DNA of 64,000 nt from Deltaproteobacteria bacterium (lineage in GTDB: Bacteria > Desulfobacterota > Desulfomonilia > UBA1062). Positions 51,359-60,754 of the stretch are shown in pieces. The notes beneath the pieces were generated by a model. The model was not told the origin of the DNA. It saw only the letters and a list, made by a program, of their open reading frames with translations, and did no database searches. Where the stretch lies: NCBI GenBank assembly GCA_029547185.1, contig JAKPPU010000170.1, positions 1 through 64,000 of the forward strand, read 5' to 3'. Made by a program: the position numbers and the translations under genes. How positions within the stretch are numbered: the stretch's first letter is position 1; each line of letters starts with the position of its first letter.

Positions 51359-53580
51359 ATTCCCACACCATTCATATCACGTACTGCAAAGGAGACCGGG
51401 TCGTGGATGAGATCGTAGAAATATCGGGCAACTATTACGTCCTGGCGACCTCTGCCCTGGCCATGGAGCAGAACCGCGTCGTGAAACACGCCAACACCTT
51501 TTCGGTGTTCGACAGCCGCGGAGATATCCGGTCCGCCTTCTTCAATGACCAGGGCCTCTTCAATAACGGGACCCGCTACCTGTCGGAGGCCCAGTTCTTC
51601 ATCGAAGGGAGGAAGCCCCTCCTCCTGAGCTCCGACGTGACCAGGGACAACCACCTGCTCACTGTGGATCTCACCAATACGGACCTCCTGATCAGCCCGG
51701 AAAGGCAGATCCGCCGGGGCGCGATCCATATCTTCAGGTCCATATTCATCTGGGAAGGCAGGTGCTACCAGAAGTACCGCCTCAGGAACTTCGGGCTCGA
51801 TCACCTGTCTTTCACGATAAGCCTGAGGTTCGGATGCGATTTTGATGACATCTTCGAAGTCAGAGGCATGAAGCGGACGATGAAAGGCACGTTTCTCGAC
51901 GTACAGGTGGGCGAGCGCTCACTCGATTTCCCCTATCTCGGCCTGGACAACATCCTCAGGCGCACGCTCATCGACTTCTCGCTGGCGCCGGATACCCTCA
52001 AAAAGAACGGCGAAGCCTTTTATGCGATTTCACTCGCCCCCTATGGGGATGTGGAGTTCGAGGTGGTCGTGTCCTGCCTCGAAGATCACGCGGCCGGGGA
52101 AGCTTCGGCCCCTTCGTATGCGGATGCCCTCTCGGTCTCTTCACGGTTCTTCTCCATGGCCAGAGGCCGCGAGAGCATCATCAGCACCTCGAACGAAGAC
52201 TTCAACGTCCTCATCGAGCGGTCCGTTTCAGACCTCCGGATGATGCTCACCGATGTCGGAAACGGCATACTCTATCCCGATGCGGGGATTCCCTGGTTCT
52301 CCACCCCGTTCGGCAGGGACGGCATCATTACGGCATGGGAGACGCTGTGGTTCAACCCCGATATCGCCAGGGGGGTCCTCGCGTATCTCTCCGACAATCA
52401 GGCAAGGAGCTTCAACGATATTCAGGATGCGGAGCCGGGCAAGATCCTTCACGAGGTGCGCATGGGGGAAATGACCAATACGGGCGAGCTTCCCTACGCC
52501 AGGTACTATGGGAGCTCGGATTCCACCCCCCTCTTCATCATGCTCGCAGGCCGCTATCTGCAGAGGACAGGGGATCTCGCCTTCGTCGAGTCGATCTGGC
52601 CGCACATCAAGCGCGCTCTGGACTGGATCAATATGTACGGAGACATGGACGGGGACGGCTTTGTGGAGTACGCCAGAAAGACCGAGATCGGGATCAGGAA
52701 CCAGGCCTGGAAGGACTCGCCCGAGTCGGTGTTCCACGAGAACGGCGACCTCGCCACCCCGCCCGTCGCGATCTGCGAGATCCAGGGTTATGTCTTCGCG
52801 GCGAAGAGGCAGGCTGCCTACATTGCGCAGCAGCTCGGGCTTCAGCAGATCGCCTTCGAGCTCCTCTCCCAGGCCAAAGAGATTCAGAGAAACTTCGAAG
52901 AGACCTTCTGGGATGAAACACTGCCCGGCTATGTCCTTGCCCTCGACCAGAACAAGAGGCCCTGCCGGGTGAGGGCCTCGAACATGGGCCACTGTCTCTT
53001 TTCGGGCATTTCGTCGAGCGCCCATGCACGGATAGTGGCCGACTCCCTGATGGATGAGACCTTCTTCAGCGGATGGGGCGTGAGGACCCTGGCCAAGGGT
53101 CAGCCGCGCTTCAACCCGATGTCCTATCACAACGGCTCCATATGGCCGCACGACAATGCCATGATTGCCGAAGGCATGTCGCGGTACGGCTTCAAGGTGT
53201 ATGCAGGCAGGATCCTCGATGCCATGTTCCGCGTGAGCCAGTTCACGGAACTGCGGAGGTTCCCCGAGCTCTTCTGCGGCTTCGACCGCCGGCCGAACCA
53301 GGGGCCGACCCTCTATCCCGTCGCCTGCTCGCCCCAGGCATGGGCGGCGGCCAGCATCTTTTCCCTGCTGCAGTCATGCCTCGGGCTCTCCATTCAGGCA
53401 TCTTCCAAGCAGATACAATTCACCCAGCCATACCTGCCCGAGTTCCTGAGCAGCATCCATATCAGGAACCTCGCAATATGGGATGCCTTCATCGATTTTG
53501 TAGCCGAGCGGCATGAGCTGAGCGCCAGCATTACCGTGCTCAGGCGCACCGGCGACATCTCGGTGATAGTGAGCAAGTGA
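51355..53580 (+). CDS. Amylo-alpha-1,6-glucosidase (glycogen debranching enzyme-like)
   Basis: 741 residues; the likely TTG start at 51355 overlaps the glycosyltransferase stop. N-terminal GDE beta-domain (YYVLATSALAMEQNRVVKHANTFSVFDSRGDI; GTRYLSEAQFFIEGRKPLLLSSD), then an (alpha/alpha)6 glucosidase domain: AGIPWFSTPFGRDGIITAWETLWF, DSTPLFIMLAGRYLQRTG, GFVEYARKTEIGIRNQAWKDSPES and SYHNGSIWPHDNAMIAEGM. The Asp/Glu-rich motifs of the GH133/GH63-like family are present. It should trim branched glucans or glucosylated metabolites in the cytoplasm. With the GT4 gene it forms a small carbohydrate operon. Confidence 0.88.
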   Translation: MNSHTIHITYCKGDRVVDEIVEISGNYYVLATSALAMEQNRVVKHANTFSVFDSRGDIRSAFFNDQGLFNNGTRYLSEAQFFIEGRKPLLLSSDVTRDNHLLTVDLTNTDLLISPERQIRRGAIHIFRSIFIWEGRCYQKYRLRNFGLDHLSFTISLRFGCDFDDIFEVRGMKRTMKGTFLDVQVGERSLDFPYLGLDNILRRTLIDFSLAPDTLKKNGEAFYAISLAPYGDVEFEVVVSCLEDHAAGEASAPSYADALSVSSRFFSMARGRESIISTSNEDFNVLIERSVSDLRMMLTDVGNGILYPDAGIPWFSTPFGRDGIITAWETLWFNPDIARGVLAYLSDNQARSFNDIQDAEPGKILHEVRMGEMTNTGELPYARYYGSSDSTPLFIMLAGRYLQRTGDLAFVESIWPHIKRALDWINMYGDMDGDGFVEYARKTEIGIRNQAWKDSPESVFHENGDLATPPVAICEIQGYVFAAKRQAAYIAQQLGLQQIAFELLSQAKEIQRNFEETFWDETLPGYVLALDQNKRPCRVRASNMGHCLFSGISSSAHARIVADSLMDETFFSGWGVRTLAKGQPRFNPMSYHNGSIWPHDNAMIAEGMSRYGFKVYAGRILDAMFRVSQFTELRRFPELFCGFDRRPNQGPTLYPVACSPQAWAAASIFSLLQSCLGLSIQASSKQIQFTQPYLPEFLSSIHIRNLAIWDAFIDFVAERHELSASITVLRRTGDISVIVSK

Positions 53581-53942
53581 GCAGAGACAGGCTCTACCAG
53601 GCAGAGATCAGGTTCGGTAGGGCCTGGATCGCTCCCCGGAGGAGCTCATCGAAAGAGGCCGGGAGCCAGGCGACCTGCCGCACCTCCATCCGGCAGTAAT
53701 CTCCTTTCTGCGGGGTGTCCGTGAAGGAAAAAGGGCTGTCCCGAGCTTCCGGATGTCCGGCTCCATGCCTCCTGAGGCTCGCCTTTCTTCACATGACGAC
53801 CCCGTGGGGCACTTCCTCAGTGGAAACGCTCACGGTGAAATCAACGGATCTCCGCGGTTCGTCCGCCGGAATGGCGTCGCCCATCATGAGGGGTCAAGCT
53901 GAACATCCTCCAACCTGAATGCCGAGACCGGTTTCAATATTT
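53581..53942. other. Region with a possible frameshifted small gene
   Basis: About 360 bases between the debranching gene and the ion-channel gene. The only coding-like trace is on the minus strand (53594-53887). Confidence 0.35.
53594..53887 (-). pseudogene. Possible small frameshifted gene
   Basis: From ATG 53887 a frame reads MMGDAIPADEPRRSVDFTVS then VSTEEVPHGVVM and a stop at 53789-53791. A second frame from a GTG overlapping that stop (53792) reads KKGEPQEAWSRTSGSSGQPF then SFTDTPQKGDYCRMEVRQVA and on to LISAW, stop at 53594. Together they look like one small protein split by a shift near 53790. No family recognised. The plus strand is also open, so coding is not certain. Confidence 0.3.
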
Positions 53943-54677
53943 TCAGTCATTCCCTGCGGCATCTCCCGGCCCGGCCCCCCTGCCCACGAGGATGGAGGCA
54001 ATGAAGGCGGTGAAATAGCCGAATATGCTGAAGGCGTACAGGGCGAGGAGGAAGCAGAGGACCCTGCCTTCTCCGGTCCTGGGCCAGTAGTCCGACCCCA
54101 TGGTGGTCATGATCATGGCAGTCCACCACAGGGCGTCTCCGTAATCCTCAAGCCCCTTGCCGGACTCTCCGTGCCCTTTTTCAAAGGCGAGCATGCCGGC
54201 GGCACCGCCGAACACGACAATGACCGTGGAGAGGACGACATACCCGAAACCGCCCCGCCTCATGTATGCCTGCAGGGCATGCATGGTGCGGTTGAGGGTG
54301 CTCACCACCCTGATGAGCCTCAATCCCCTGATGGCGCTCGCCAGTTTGAGGATCGGGAGAAGCCGCAGGACGCGGAAAATGCGGAAAGCAGGGACGAAGA
54401 GGGAAAGCATGACGATCCAGTTGTGCCGGACATAGAGCCCTTTGTCCGGCGTGAGCACGATTTCCGTCAGGGTCTCGGCGATGAAGACGATCCAGATCAG
54501 AATTCCGAGGAATTCTCCAAGAGGACTGATTCCCCAGACGTATTCGATGATCAGGAGGGCAAACCAGACGAAGGCAAGCACGACCATGGGCGTCTCGACC
54601 CAGTTCTGGAACTGTCCGAGGGCTGTTTCCCTCTCTTGGGGAGGCACTTCTTTCAGCCTTTCGCCCGTGTCACCCAT
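53943..54677 (-). CDS. Voltage-sensor ion channel with an atypical selectivity filter
   Basis: 244 residues from ATG 54677; no clear ribosome site, and an ATG at 54746 is an alternative. Six-segment ion-transport fold: S1-S3 (MVVLAFVWFALLIIEYVWG, FLGILIWIVFIAETLTEIVL), an Arg-rich S4 (FRIFRVLRLLPILKLASAIRGLRLIRV), then S5, a pore region and S6. In place of the potassium filter TVGYGD it reads TTMGSDYWP, so selectivity may differ. MscL is encoded divergently 317 bases away, giving two membrane channels in this stress island. Confidence 0.85.
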   Translation of the reverse strand: MGDTGERLKEVPPQERETALGQFQNWVETPMVVLAFVWFALLIIEYVWGISPLGEFLGILIWIVFIAETLTEIVLTPDKGLYVRHNWIVMLSLFVPAFRIFRVLRLLPILKLASAIRGLRLIRVVSTLNRTMHALQAYMRRGGFGYVVLSTVIVVFGGAAGMLAFEKGHGESGKGLEDYGDALWWTAMIMTTMGSDYWPRTGEGRVLCFLLALYAFSIFGYFTAFIASILVGRGAGPGDAAGND

Positions 54678-54994
54678 CGTCCCTGAACCGCGGCCCTCCT
54701 TCCTGCCCAGCTTTACTCCTGTAATAACAATAGGGCATGCCGGCATGGACGCAAGTATTCCGCTTCCAATCCCGCTGACAGCTCCCGGATGCGACGGAGC
54801 CTTTCAGTCGAAATCGGGCTCAAGACTTGATCGGAAATGATAATGGGGTTATCAATACATGGGGACCTCGTGTGTATGCAGTAAGGTCGGGGCGAGGTCG
54901 GGGCAGTGCGGGTCGGGTTCATCCCGTGTCTTTCCGGGAGAGAGCGCCCGATGCGCCTCATGGAGTTCAAAAAATGCACAAGCTGGGAGGAGAG
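54678..54994. other. Divergent intergenic region between channel and mscL
   Basis: About 317 bases. An AT-rich inverted repeat TGATAA-TGGGG-TTATCA (54838-54854) lies about 140 bases before mscL; a regulator site is possible. No gene seen. Confidence 0.4.
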
Positions 54995-55390
54995 ATGAGT
55001 GTTCTGAAAGAATTCAAGGAATTCGCCGTCAAAGGGAATGCGATGGATATGGCCGTAGGCATCATTATCGGGGCTGCCTTCGGCAAGATCGTTTCCTCTC
55101 TCGTGGCCGACGTGATCATGCCGCCCATCGGGATCATCGTGGGCGGCGTCGACTTTACGGACCTCGCGATCACGCTCAAGGCCGCAAGCGCCGGTGCGCC
55201 GGCCGTCGTGCTGTCATACGGCAAGTTCATCCAGACAGTGGTGGACTTCACGATCATCGCCTTTGCGATCTTCCTTCTGGTCAAGGGGATGAACACCATG
55301 AGGAAGCCCGAGCCCGAGAGCGCTCCGGAGGTCCCCAACCAGGAAAAGCTCCTTGCCGAGATCCGTGACCTCCTCAGAAAGAAAGGGTGA
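54995..55390 (+). CDS. mscL: Large-conductance mechanosensitive channel MscL
   Basis: 131 residues; ATG 54995 follows GGGAGGAG. The first helix has the hallmark [47 protein letters not shown], then a periplasmic loop, the second helix [18 protein letters not shown] and a cytoplasmic helix [17 protein letters not shown]. Length and motifs are standard. It opens under membrane tension to release solutes on hypo-osmotic shock. Confidence 0.95.
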   Translation: MSVLKEFKEFAVKGNAMDMAVGIIIGAAFGKIVSSLVADVIMPPIGIIVGGVDFTDLAITLKAASAGAPAVVLSYGKFIQTVVDFTIIAFAIFLLVKGMNTMRKPEPESAPEVPNQEKLLAEIRDLLRKKG

Positions 55391-55399
55391 GGGGCTGCA

Positions 55400-56809
55400 T
55401 CACACTTCGAGAATCGCACCCTGCCTGATGAGCTCTTTCTGTACGTCCTTGAACGGGACCTGTCTCGGAGGGCGGAAGGTGCGGGCGGCGATTGCGGCAC
55501 AGACGCCTGCTGCATGGCCCGTGGCCATCGATATCGGCATCACCCGGTAGGATGTGTTGGCCTCGTGCGTCCCGGATATGCACCTTCCGGCGACGACGAG
55601 GTTCTCCACCCCTTTGGGGATCAGGCATCGCAAGGGGATATCGTATGCCCGGCCGGCGGGGACAGGCTTGAGCATCGTGCCCTTTCCCTTTGGATTGTGC
55701 TCGTCGATGGGGTAGGTGCCGAGCGCGATGACATCGTCGTGCTTGCGGGCTTCGAGGACGTCGTCTGCGGTAAGCTGGTATTCGCCCAGGATCCTCCTCG
55801 TCTCCCGCACGCACACGGTGGTGCCGCTCTGGATGGTGTAGGCCTTCTCGAATCCGGGGACATACCTGCGGAAGAAGGCCGAGATCATGCTCACCTGCCT
55901 CCGGCCTTCCCACTCGGCATACGTGAGGTCCCAGACATCGGTTCCGAGCACGTTGATGATGCGCGAGCTGTTCACATCCACCTCCTTCTCGTGGGGGCTG
56001 CCGAAGAAGAGGATGTCTTCGCGGGGGAGATCGAGCTCGCCCGCCTCCTCGGCCTTCCTGATGAGGTCCCAGAGCCCGTGAATGCCGTACCACTGGTCGG
56101 GATGTTCCTTCACATACGCATCGAACGCAGCCTTTTCGAACTCTCCCATCCTGAAGAGCAGGGTCATGGGCTGTACGCCGCCGTCTTCACGGCCGACCTC
56201 GAAGGTTGCGCCGGCGCTGGCGGCCATGTCGCCGTCACCCGTGCAGTCGACCACCACCTGGGCTCTGATGACGACGGGACCCGATTTGGTTTCGAAGACC
56301 GCACCCGAGACCGCGTCCTCGATGAAGGCACTGCTTGCGAAGCAGTGGAGCAGATAGTTCGCCCCTGCGCTGTCGAGCATGCCGAATGCGGCCGCTTTGA
56401 AGATCTCGGGATCGAAGGGAACGGTATATCCGGTTCTGTCGGATGGAGGCAGGGCTCCGCCGCCGAGAACCAGCCTGGAGACAAGGTCTCCGAGCGCCCC
56501 TGCAATGGTGGGGTTGCCGTCTCCGTGGTCCGTGGGAAACAGGCTGGTAGAGCCGCGCGTCTGGTGCTCGTTCTGATGGGTGTAATAGGATGAGATGGGG
56601 ATCACCAGGGCAGCGGTGGCATTGCCTCCGAGGAACCCGTATCGTTCAGCCAGGATGACATCCGCCCCGGCACGGGCAGCCCCGAAGGCGGCGCCCAATC
56701 CTGCCGGGCCGCCGCCCACGATAAGCACCTGCGTTTCGGCTGCCACCACTGCCGTCCTCGAGGGCAGGGTGACAGTGCTGATTTTCTCCGGCCGTCTCAG
56801 AATGGGCAT
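55400..56809 (-). CDS. FAD-dependent oxidoreductase (FAD_oxidored family)
   Basis: 469 residues. FAD motif VLIVGGGPAGLGAAFGAARAGADVILAE at about 28-55, followed by YGFLGGNATAALV, the signature of this branch. A middle substrate domain precedes the FAD loop VENLVVAGRCISGTHEANTSYRVMPISMATGHAAGVCAAIA near 410-450. Known relatives include succinate/fumarate-type and xylitol or glycine-like oxidoreductases; substrate not identifiable. It is convergent with mscL and 24 bases from the pyruvyl transferase gene on the same strand. Confidence 0.85.
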   Translation of the reverse strand: MPILRRPEKISTVTLPSRTAVVAAETQVLIVGGGPAGLGAAFGAARAGADVILAERYGFLGGNATAALVIPISSYYTHQNEHQTRGSTSLFPTDHGDGNPTIAGALGDLVSRLVLGGGALPPSDRTGYTVPFDPEIFKAAAFGMLDSAGANYLLHCFASSAFIEDAVSGAVFETKSGPVVIRAQVVVDCTGDGDMAASAGATFEVGREDGGVQPMTLLFRMGEFEKAAFDAYVKEHPDQWYGIHGLWDLIRKAEEAGELDLPREDILFFGSPHEKEVDVNSSRIINVLGTDVWDLTYAEWEGRRQVSMISAFFRRYVPGFEKAYTIQSGTTVCVRETRRILGEYQLTADDVLEARKHDDVIALGTYPIDEHNPKGKGTMLKPVPAGRAYDIPLRCLIPKGVENLVVAGRCISGTHEANTSYRVMPISMATGHAAGVCAAIAARTFRPPRQVPFKDVQKELIRQGAILEV

Positions 56810-56833
56810 ATCCTTCTCCTTAAAGTCCGGTCT

Positions 56834-57967
56834 TCAGGGCTGTCGATGCATCCTCTCCAGCAGACTGACCGCGATTCTGTTGTTCTTGCAGGCCCGCTTT
56901 TTCATTTCAGGGAGGGCCTTGGCGATCCGGTCCCGGAAGGAATCCTTCGAATCCCAGACCCGGTCGATATAGGCGATGAGCCTCCCCGCATTCACCAGCC
57001 TGAGCGGAGGGAATTCGAAGTTCATGTCCTTCAGGAAATACATGACCTTTGTCGAATAGGGCAGCCCGATGAACGGGACCTCCTGGAGCGCAGCGAAGAT
57101 AAGGAAATGGAGACGCATCCCCAGGGCAAAATCAAAATGCTTCATCAGCGTCAGAAGCTGCCCGGGAGTGTACTCCCCGGCGAGGACAGTGCAGGATTGG
57201 GGCTTCAGCGTTTTTGCGATCACTGCATGGGAGTGCTGCATGTCCTGCTCGCTCCGCTCCATGGGGACGAAGACCACCCTCGCGCCATACCGGTCGATGA
57301 TATAGTCTGCAGCGTTCGCCAGGAGTGAATGGTAGTAGTCGATATCGATATCCGGTGCGGCGGGTCCGGGCTCGCGGACGGACATGCCCACAAGCCTTTC
57401 GCCCCCGTCCATGTGCTCGCGCATCAGGGCGTTTTCGGGCAGAGGCTTCGGGCTCAGGAGCAGGGCAGGGTCTGCGGTAACGATGATCTCGCATCCGACC
57501 CCTGCATCCTCCAGAACCCTCTTTGCCCCCCGTTCCCGGACGGTTATCACCGCTGACTTATCGAGCATATCTCCTACCAGCTTCTGGATGGACTGGCTTT
57601 TCAGAGGGCCGGCGCTCACGGCATACACCATGACGGGCACACCCGCCTCGTGCGCGATTTCCACCTCGCGCAGATACGTCTTTGCATCGGCATCGTAAAG
57701 GATCCCGCCGCCTCCGAGGATGAAGAGGTCGAGGTCCTCGACCTCGGGCCTGATTTCACTGCGCGTGAGGTCCCTCACCGGAACAACCTTATCGACGGGG
57801 TGCCTCCGGATCGTATCGTCGGGATTGCGCGAGAACACGGTGATCCTGACAGGGACCGAGCTTCGGAGCTCGGTTATGATCGATTCGAGGATCGCCTCGT
57901 CACCGAGGTTGAAGCCTCCGTAGGAGCCTGAGATGCCTACACGGTATACAAGGTCTTCCGAATTCAT
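56834..57967 (-). CDS. Polysaccharide pyruvyl transferase family protein (CsaB-like)
   Basis: 377 residues. Fold of the PF04230 pyruvyl transferase family: VGISGSYGGFNLGDEAILESII at the N-terminus, DLFILGGGGILYD, a middle FVPMERSEQDMQHSHAVIAKTL, then MRLHFLIFAALQEVPFIGLPYSTKVMYFL. CsaB-type enzymes transfer pyruvate from phosphoenolpyruvate onto cell-wall polysaccharide, a mark for S-layer anchoring. No S-layer gene is in the window. Confidence 0.85.
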   Translation of the reverse strand: MNSEDLVYRVGISGSYGGFNLGDEAILESIITELRSSVPVRITVFSRNPDDTIRRHPVDKVVPVRDLTRSEIRPEVEDLDLFILGGGGILYDADAKTYLREVEIAHEAGVPVMVYAVSAGPLKSQSIQKLVGDMLDKSAVITVRERGAKRVLEDAGVGCEIIVTADPALLLSPKPLPENALMREHMDGGERLVGMSVREPGPAAPDIDIDYYHSLLANAADYIIDRYGARVVFVPMERSEQDMQHSHAVIAKTLKPQSCTVLAGEYTPGQLLTLMKHFDFALGMRLHFLIFAALQEVPFIGLPYSTKVMYFLKDMNFEFPPLRLVNAGRLIAYIDRVWDSKDSFRDRIAKALPEMKKRACKNNRIAVSLLERMHRQP

Positions 57968-58160
57968 CCCGTTCCTGCCTTTTTATTTGCCTTTTGATGA
58001 TGTATCTCTCTTAAGAAGATACTGCACGGCATGGACCATAACTCAATATGCCTTCACTGCCCGGCCAGGCTTTGAGGCCCGGGCTGCAGTTTTTTAATGT
58101 GCTGCGGGCTGATAATTGCTATACTTGCGTGAACATTATCGATTCTCAAGGAGGGAAGGT

Positions 58161-58466
58161 ATGCTGACCGTTGTAGCCGTGCTCAAGGCCAAACAGGGCA
58201 AAGAGAAGGAGATGGAGGATGCCCTCGCGGGAATAGTGCCGAAGGTCGGGGCGGAGGAAGGAACCCTGGCGTATGTCCTCCACCGTGCGAAGAAGGAGCC
58301 GGGGAAATTTCTCCTCTATGAGAAGTATCAGGACAAGGACGCCCTGAACCGCCACAGCGCAACGCCGTATTTCGTGGAGCTCTTCGGGACCATAGGGCCT
58401 CTGCTCGACGGCAATCCCTCGATCGAGGTCTTCGAGGAGATCGCAGCAATACCCGGCAAGGGATAG
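58161..58466 (+). CDS. ABM-domain quinol monooxygenase
   Basis: 101 residues; ATG 58161 follows AAGGAGGGAAGG. One ABM (antibiotic biosynthesis monooxygenase, YgiN-like) domain: TVVAVLKAKQGKEKEMEDALAGIVPKVGAEEGTLAYVLHR, then FLLYEKYQDKDALNRHSATPYFVEL. The family works as a dimer without cofactor to oxidise or protect quinols. Monocistronic. Confidence 0.88.
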   Translation: MLTVVAVLKAKQGKEKEMEDALAGIVPKVGAEEGTLAYVLHRAKKEPGKFLLYEKYQDKDALNRHSATPYFVELFGTIGPLLDGNPSIEVFEEIAAIPGKG

Positions 58467-58540
58467 CTGCGGTTTTCTTCATGCTGTTCGGTGGAGAGGG
58501 GGCCGGGAGGAGCCCTTCCTTCACCGGAATCACTTGTTTG

Positions 58541-58649
58541 TTTGCGTCCTATGGCTCGCCTTACGGGCGATCCCGTAAACTCGCTTAAGCTTCGCTACGC
58601 TCAGACAGTACGGGATCAAGAGCCCTCCAGGCTTCGCCATGGACGCAAA
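58541..58649. repeat. Nested inverted-repeat element (MITE-like)
   Basis: Outer near-inverted ends TTTGCGTCCTATGGC (58541-58555) and GCCATGGACGCAAA (58636-58649). Inner perfect pair GATCCCGTA (58569-58577) and TACGGGATC (58609-58617). The whole forms a 109-base hairpin-like unit with no coding capacity, in the 300-base gap between the ABM gene and the CoA-transferase. Mobile-element or attC-like origin is possible. Confidence 0.5.
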
Positions 58650-58762
58650 TCAAAAAGTGCTTAACGGTTCATCCAGGACTCCTCCCGGCCCCCTTGTCAC
58701 GCCCTTTCAGATTCAAAATCCCTTTGTCTGCCATGGCAGCGGCGAGAGACCGTTCGATCAGC

Positions 58763-60754
58763 TCATGCGGTGCGGGAGAGGGCCTTTCTCGCCTCTGCCC
58801 TCGTCTCGTAGATGTGCGGGGCGAGCTTTCTCTCCTTGAGGGCGTCGCCGAGCTTCATCCGCAGGAAGGTGTTCGTGGTGTAGCGCGTCACGCCGGTGTA
58901 GTATCCGTCCATGAGGCGCTTGACCATGTCGGTGTACTCGTCCACGAGCTCGGGCAGGATGTCGAAGTTGTCGTAGTTCACGATGGTGTAGACCTTCCGC
59001 CTGAGCGGGGACAGGATCTTCATGACCATCTCCTCCACGGCACGGATATCCTCCGATGACCTGATCCTGTAGCCCTCGAAGTTCACGAAGAAGAGATCCT
59101 CCTCCGGGTCGTAGGTGAGCCGCTCTTCGAGGGTGAGGCCGAAGATGCAGTCCTTGAGGTTCATGGGGCCTTCCTCGAAGATCCTGCTGTCCATGAGCGC
59201 AGGATTCTTCTTCATGATCGGGATAAACTCCATGAGGCGCAGGATGTCCTTCTCGATGTCGATGCCGGGCGCGACCTCGATGAGCTCCATGCCCTCTCCG
59301 GTGAGCCTGAGCACGCACCTCTCGGTCACGAAGTAGACGGGCTGGCCCTTCATGACCGCATACCTGCCGCTGAAGGTCACGTGCTCCACGCGCGAGCGGA
59401 ATTTGATCGTGCTTCCTTCCCGGACGATCTTCAACTTTCCGTCCTCGACCGAGACCTCGAGGCCGCCTGCCGTGAAGGTACCCACGAACACGACCTTTCT
59501 CGCATTCTGGCTGATGTTGATGAAGCCCCCGCACCCCGCCATCTTCGTGCCGAACTTGCTCACGTTCGCGTTCCCCTCCGCGTCGGCCTGGGCGAGCCCC
59601 AGGAAGCAGCAGTCGAGCCCTCCTCCGTCGTAGTAGTCGAACTGGTAGGGCTGGTCGATGATGCAGTCCGCGTTCGTCGCCGCACCGAAGCTCAGGCCCC
59701 CGGCCGGAAGCCCCCCGATGATGCCGGGCTCGGCCGTGAGCGTGATGTACTCGAGGACCTTCTCCTCGTGGGCCACGTTCGATACGCCCTCGGGCATGCC
59801 GATGCCCAAGTTGATGATGCTGTTTCCCTTGAGCTCGAAGGCGGCCCTGCGGGCGATGATCTTCCTGGCGTCCATCTCCATGAGGGGAAGCGTCGCCATG
59901 GGCACCTTGACCTCGCAGCTGAATGAGGGATTGTACTGGACGGAAAAGGTCTGCCAGTGGTTCTCCGGCTGCGAGAGGACCACGCAGTCGACCATGATGC
60001 CGGGGATCTTGACCTGCCGGGCGTTGAGCGTGCCCCTGTCCGCAATGCGCTCCACCTGGACGATGACGAAGCCCCCCGAGTTCTTCGCGGCCATGGCGAT
60101 GGAGAGGGCCTCCTGGGTGAGGGCCTCCCTTTCGAAGGTGATGTTGCCGTCCGTGTCCGCGGTCGTTCCCCGTATGATCGCCACGTTGACGGGAAAGGTC
60201 TTATACGCCAGGCAGTCCTGTCCGTCGAAGCTCATGAGCTCGACGAGGTCTTCTTTTGCTGCGTCGTTTATCTTTCCGCCCCCGAAGCGCGGGTCGACAT
60301 AGGTCCACAGGCCCACGGTCGTCAGTGTCCGGGGCTTGTGGGCCGCAATGTCCCTGAACATGTGCGAGATGACGCCCTGGGGGAGGTTGTAGGCCTCGAT
60401 TCTGTTCTCCATGGCCAGCCTGCCGAGCTTGGGGACGAGGCCCCAGTGCCCGCCGACCACCCGCTTGACGAGTCCCTCGTGGCCGAAGTGGTTGAGCCCC
60501 CTGTCGCGGCCGTCGCCCTGGCCCGCTGCATAGAGCAGGGTGAGATTTCTCGGTTTTCCCGTCTCGAGGTAAGACGTCTCGATCCTTTTGAGGATCTCTT
60601 CCGGGACCCCGATGCTGACGAATCCGCCGGTTGCGATGGTATCGCCGTCCTGGATGGCCCGTACCGCCTCTCCTGCCGATACCACCTTGCCCCTGCGCAT
60701 CCGTGAGGGCGGGAGATTCGAAAGCATCGGATGGATACGGTTGTTTCTCGCCAT
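58763..60754 (-). CDS. Class I CoA-transferase (Pct/YdiF-like) with C-terminal extension
   Basis: 663 residues; ATG 60754 follows AGGAGG. Both alpha and beta CoA-transferase halves are fused. The alpha half has GDTIATGGFVSIGVPEEILKRIE near the N-terminus. The beta half has GNSIINLGIGMPEGVSNVAHE and the catalytic-Glu region TAEPGIIGGLPAGGLSFGAATN. The typical length of such acetate/propionate CoA-transferases is about 520-530. Here about 130 extra residues follow (MNLKDCIFGLTLEERLTYDPEEDLFFVNFEGYRIRSS ... DEYTDMVKRLMDGYYTGVTRY). They look like a defined domain, possibly for partner binding. It moves CoA between organic acids in the cytoplasm; the flavoprotein divergent to it may provide a substrate. 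Confidence 0.88.
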   Translation of the reverse strand: MARNNRIHPMLSNLPPSRMRRGKVVSAGEAVRAIQDGDTIATGGFVSIGVPEEILKRIETSYLETGKPRNLTLLYAAGQGDGRDRGLNHFGHEGLVKRVVGGHWGLVPKLGRLAMENRIEAYNLPQGVISHMFRDIAAHKPRTLTTVGLWTYVDPRFGGGKINDAAKEDLVELMSFDGQDCLAYKTFPVNVAIIRGTTADTDGNITFEREALTQEALSIAMAAKNSGGFVIVQVERIADRGTLNARQVKIPGIMVDCVVLSQPENHWQTFSVQYNPSFSCEVKVPMATLPLMEMDARKIIARRAAFELKGNSIINLGIGMPEGVSNVAHEEKVLEYITLTAEPGIIGGLPAGGLSFGAATNADCIIDQPYQFDYYDGGGLDCCFLGLAQADAEGNANVSKFGTKMAGCGGFINISQNARKVVFVGTFTAGGLEVSVEDGKLKIVREGSTIKFRSRVEHVTFSGRYAVMKGQPVYFVTERCVLRLTGEGMELIEVAPGIDIEKDILRLMEFIPIMKKNPALMDSRIFEEGPMNLKDCIFGLTLEERLTYDPEEDLFFVNFEGYRIRSSEDIRAVEEMVMKILSPLRRKVYTIVNYDNFDILPELVDEYTDMVKRLMDGYYTGVTRYTTNTFLRMKLGDALKERKLAPHIYETRAEARKALSRTA

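Noticed and set aside
53789-53791. In-frame TGA considered as a second selenocysteine codon
   Set aside because: The downstream protein-like sequence is in a different frame and no SECIS-like hairpin follows.
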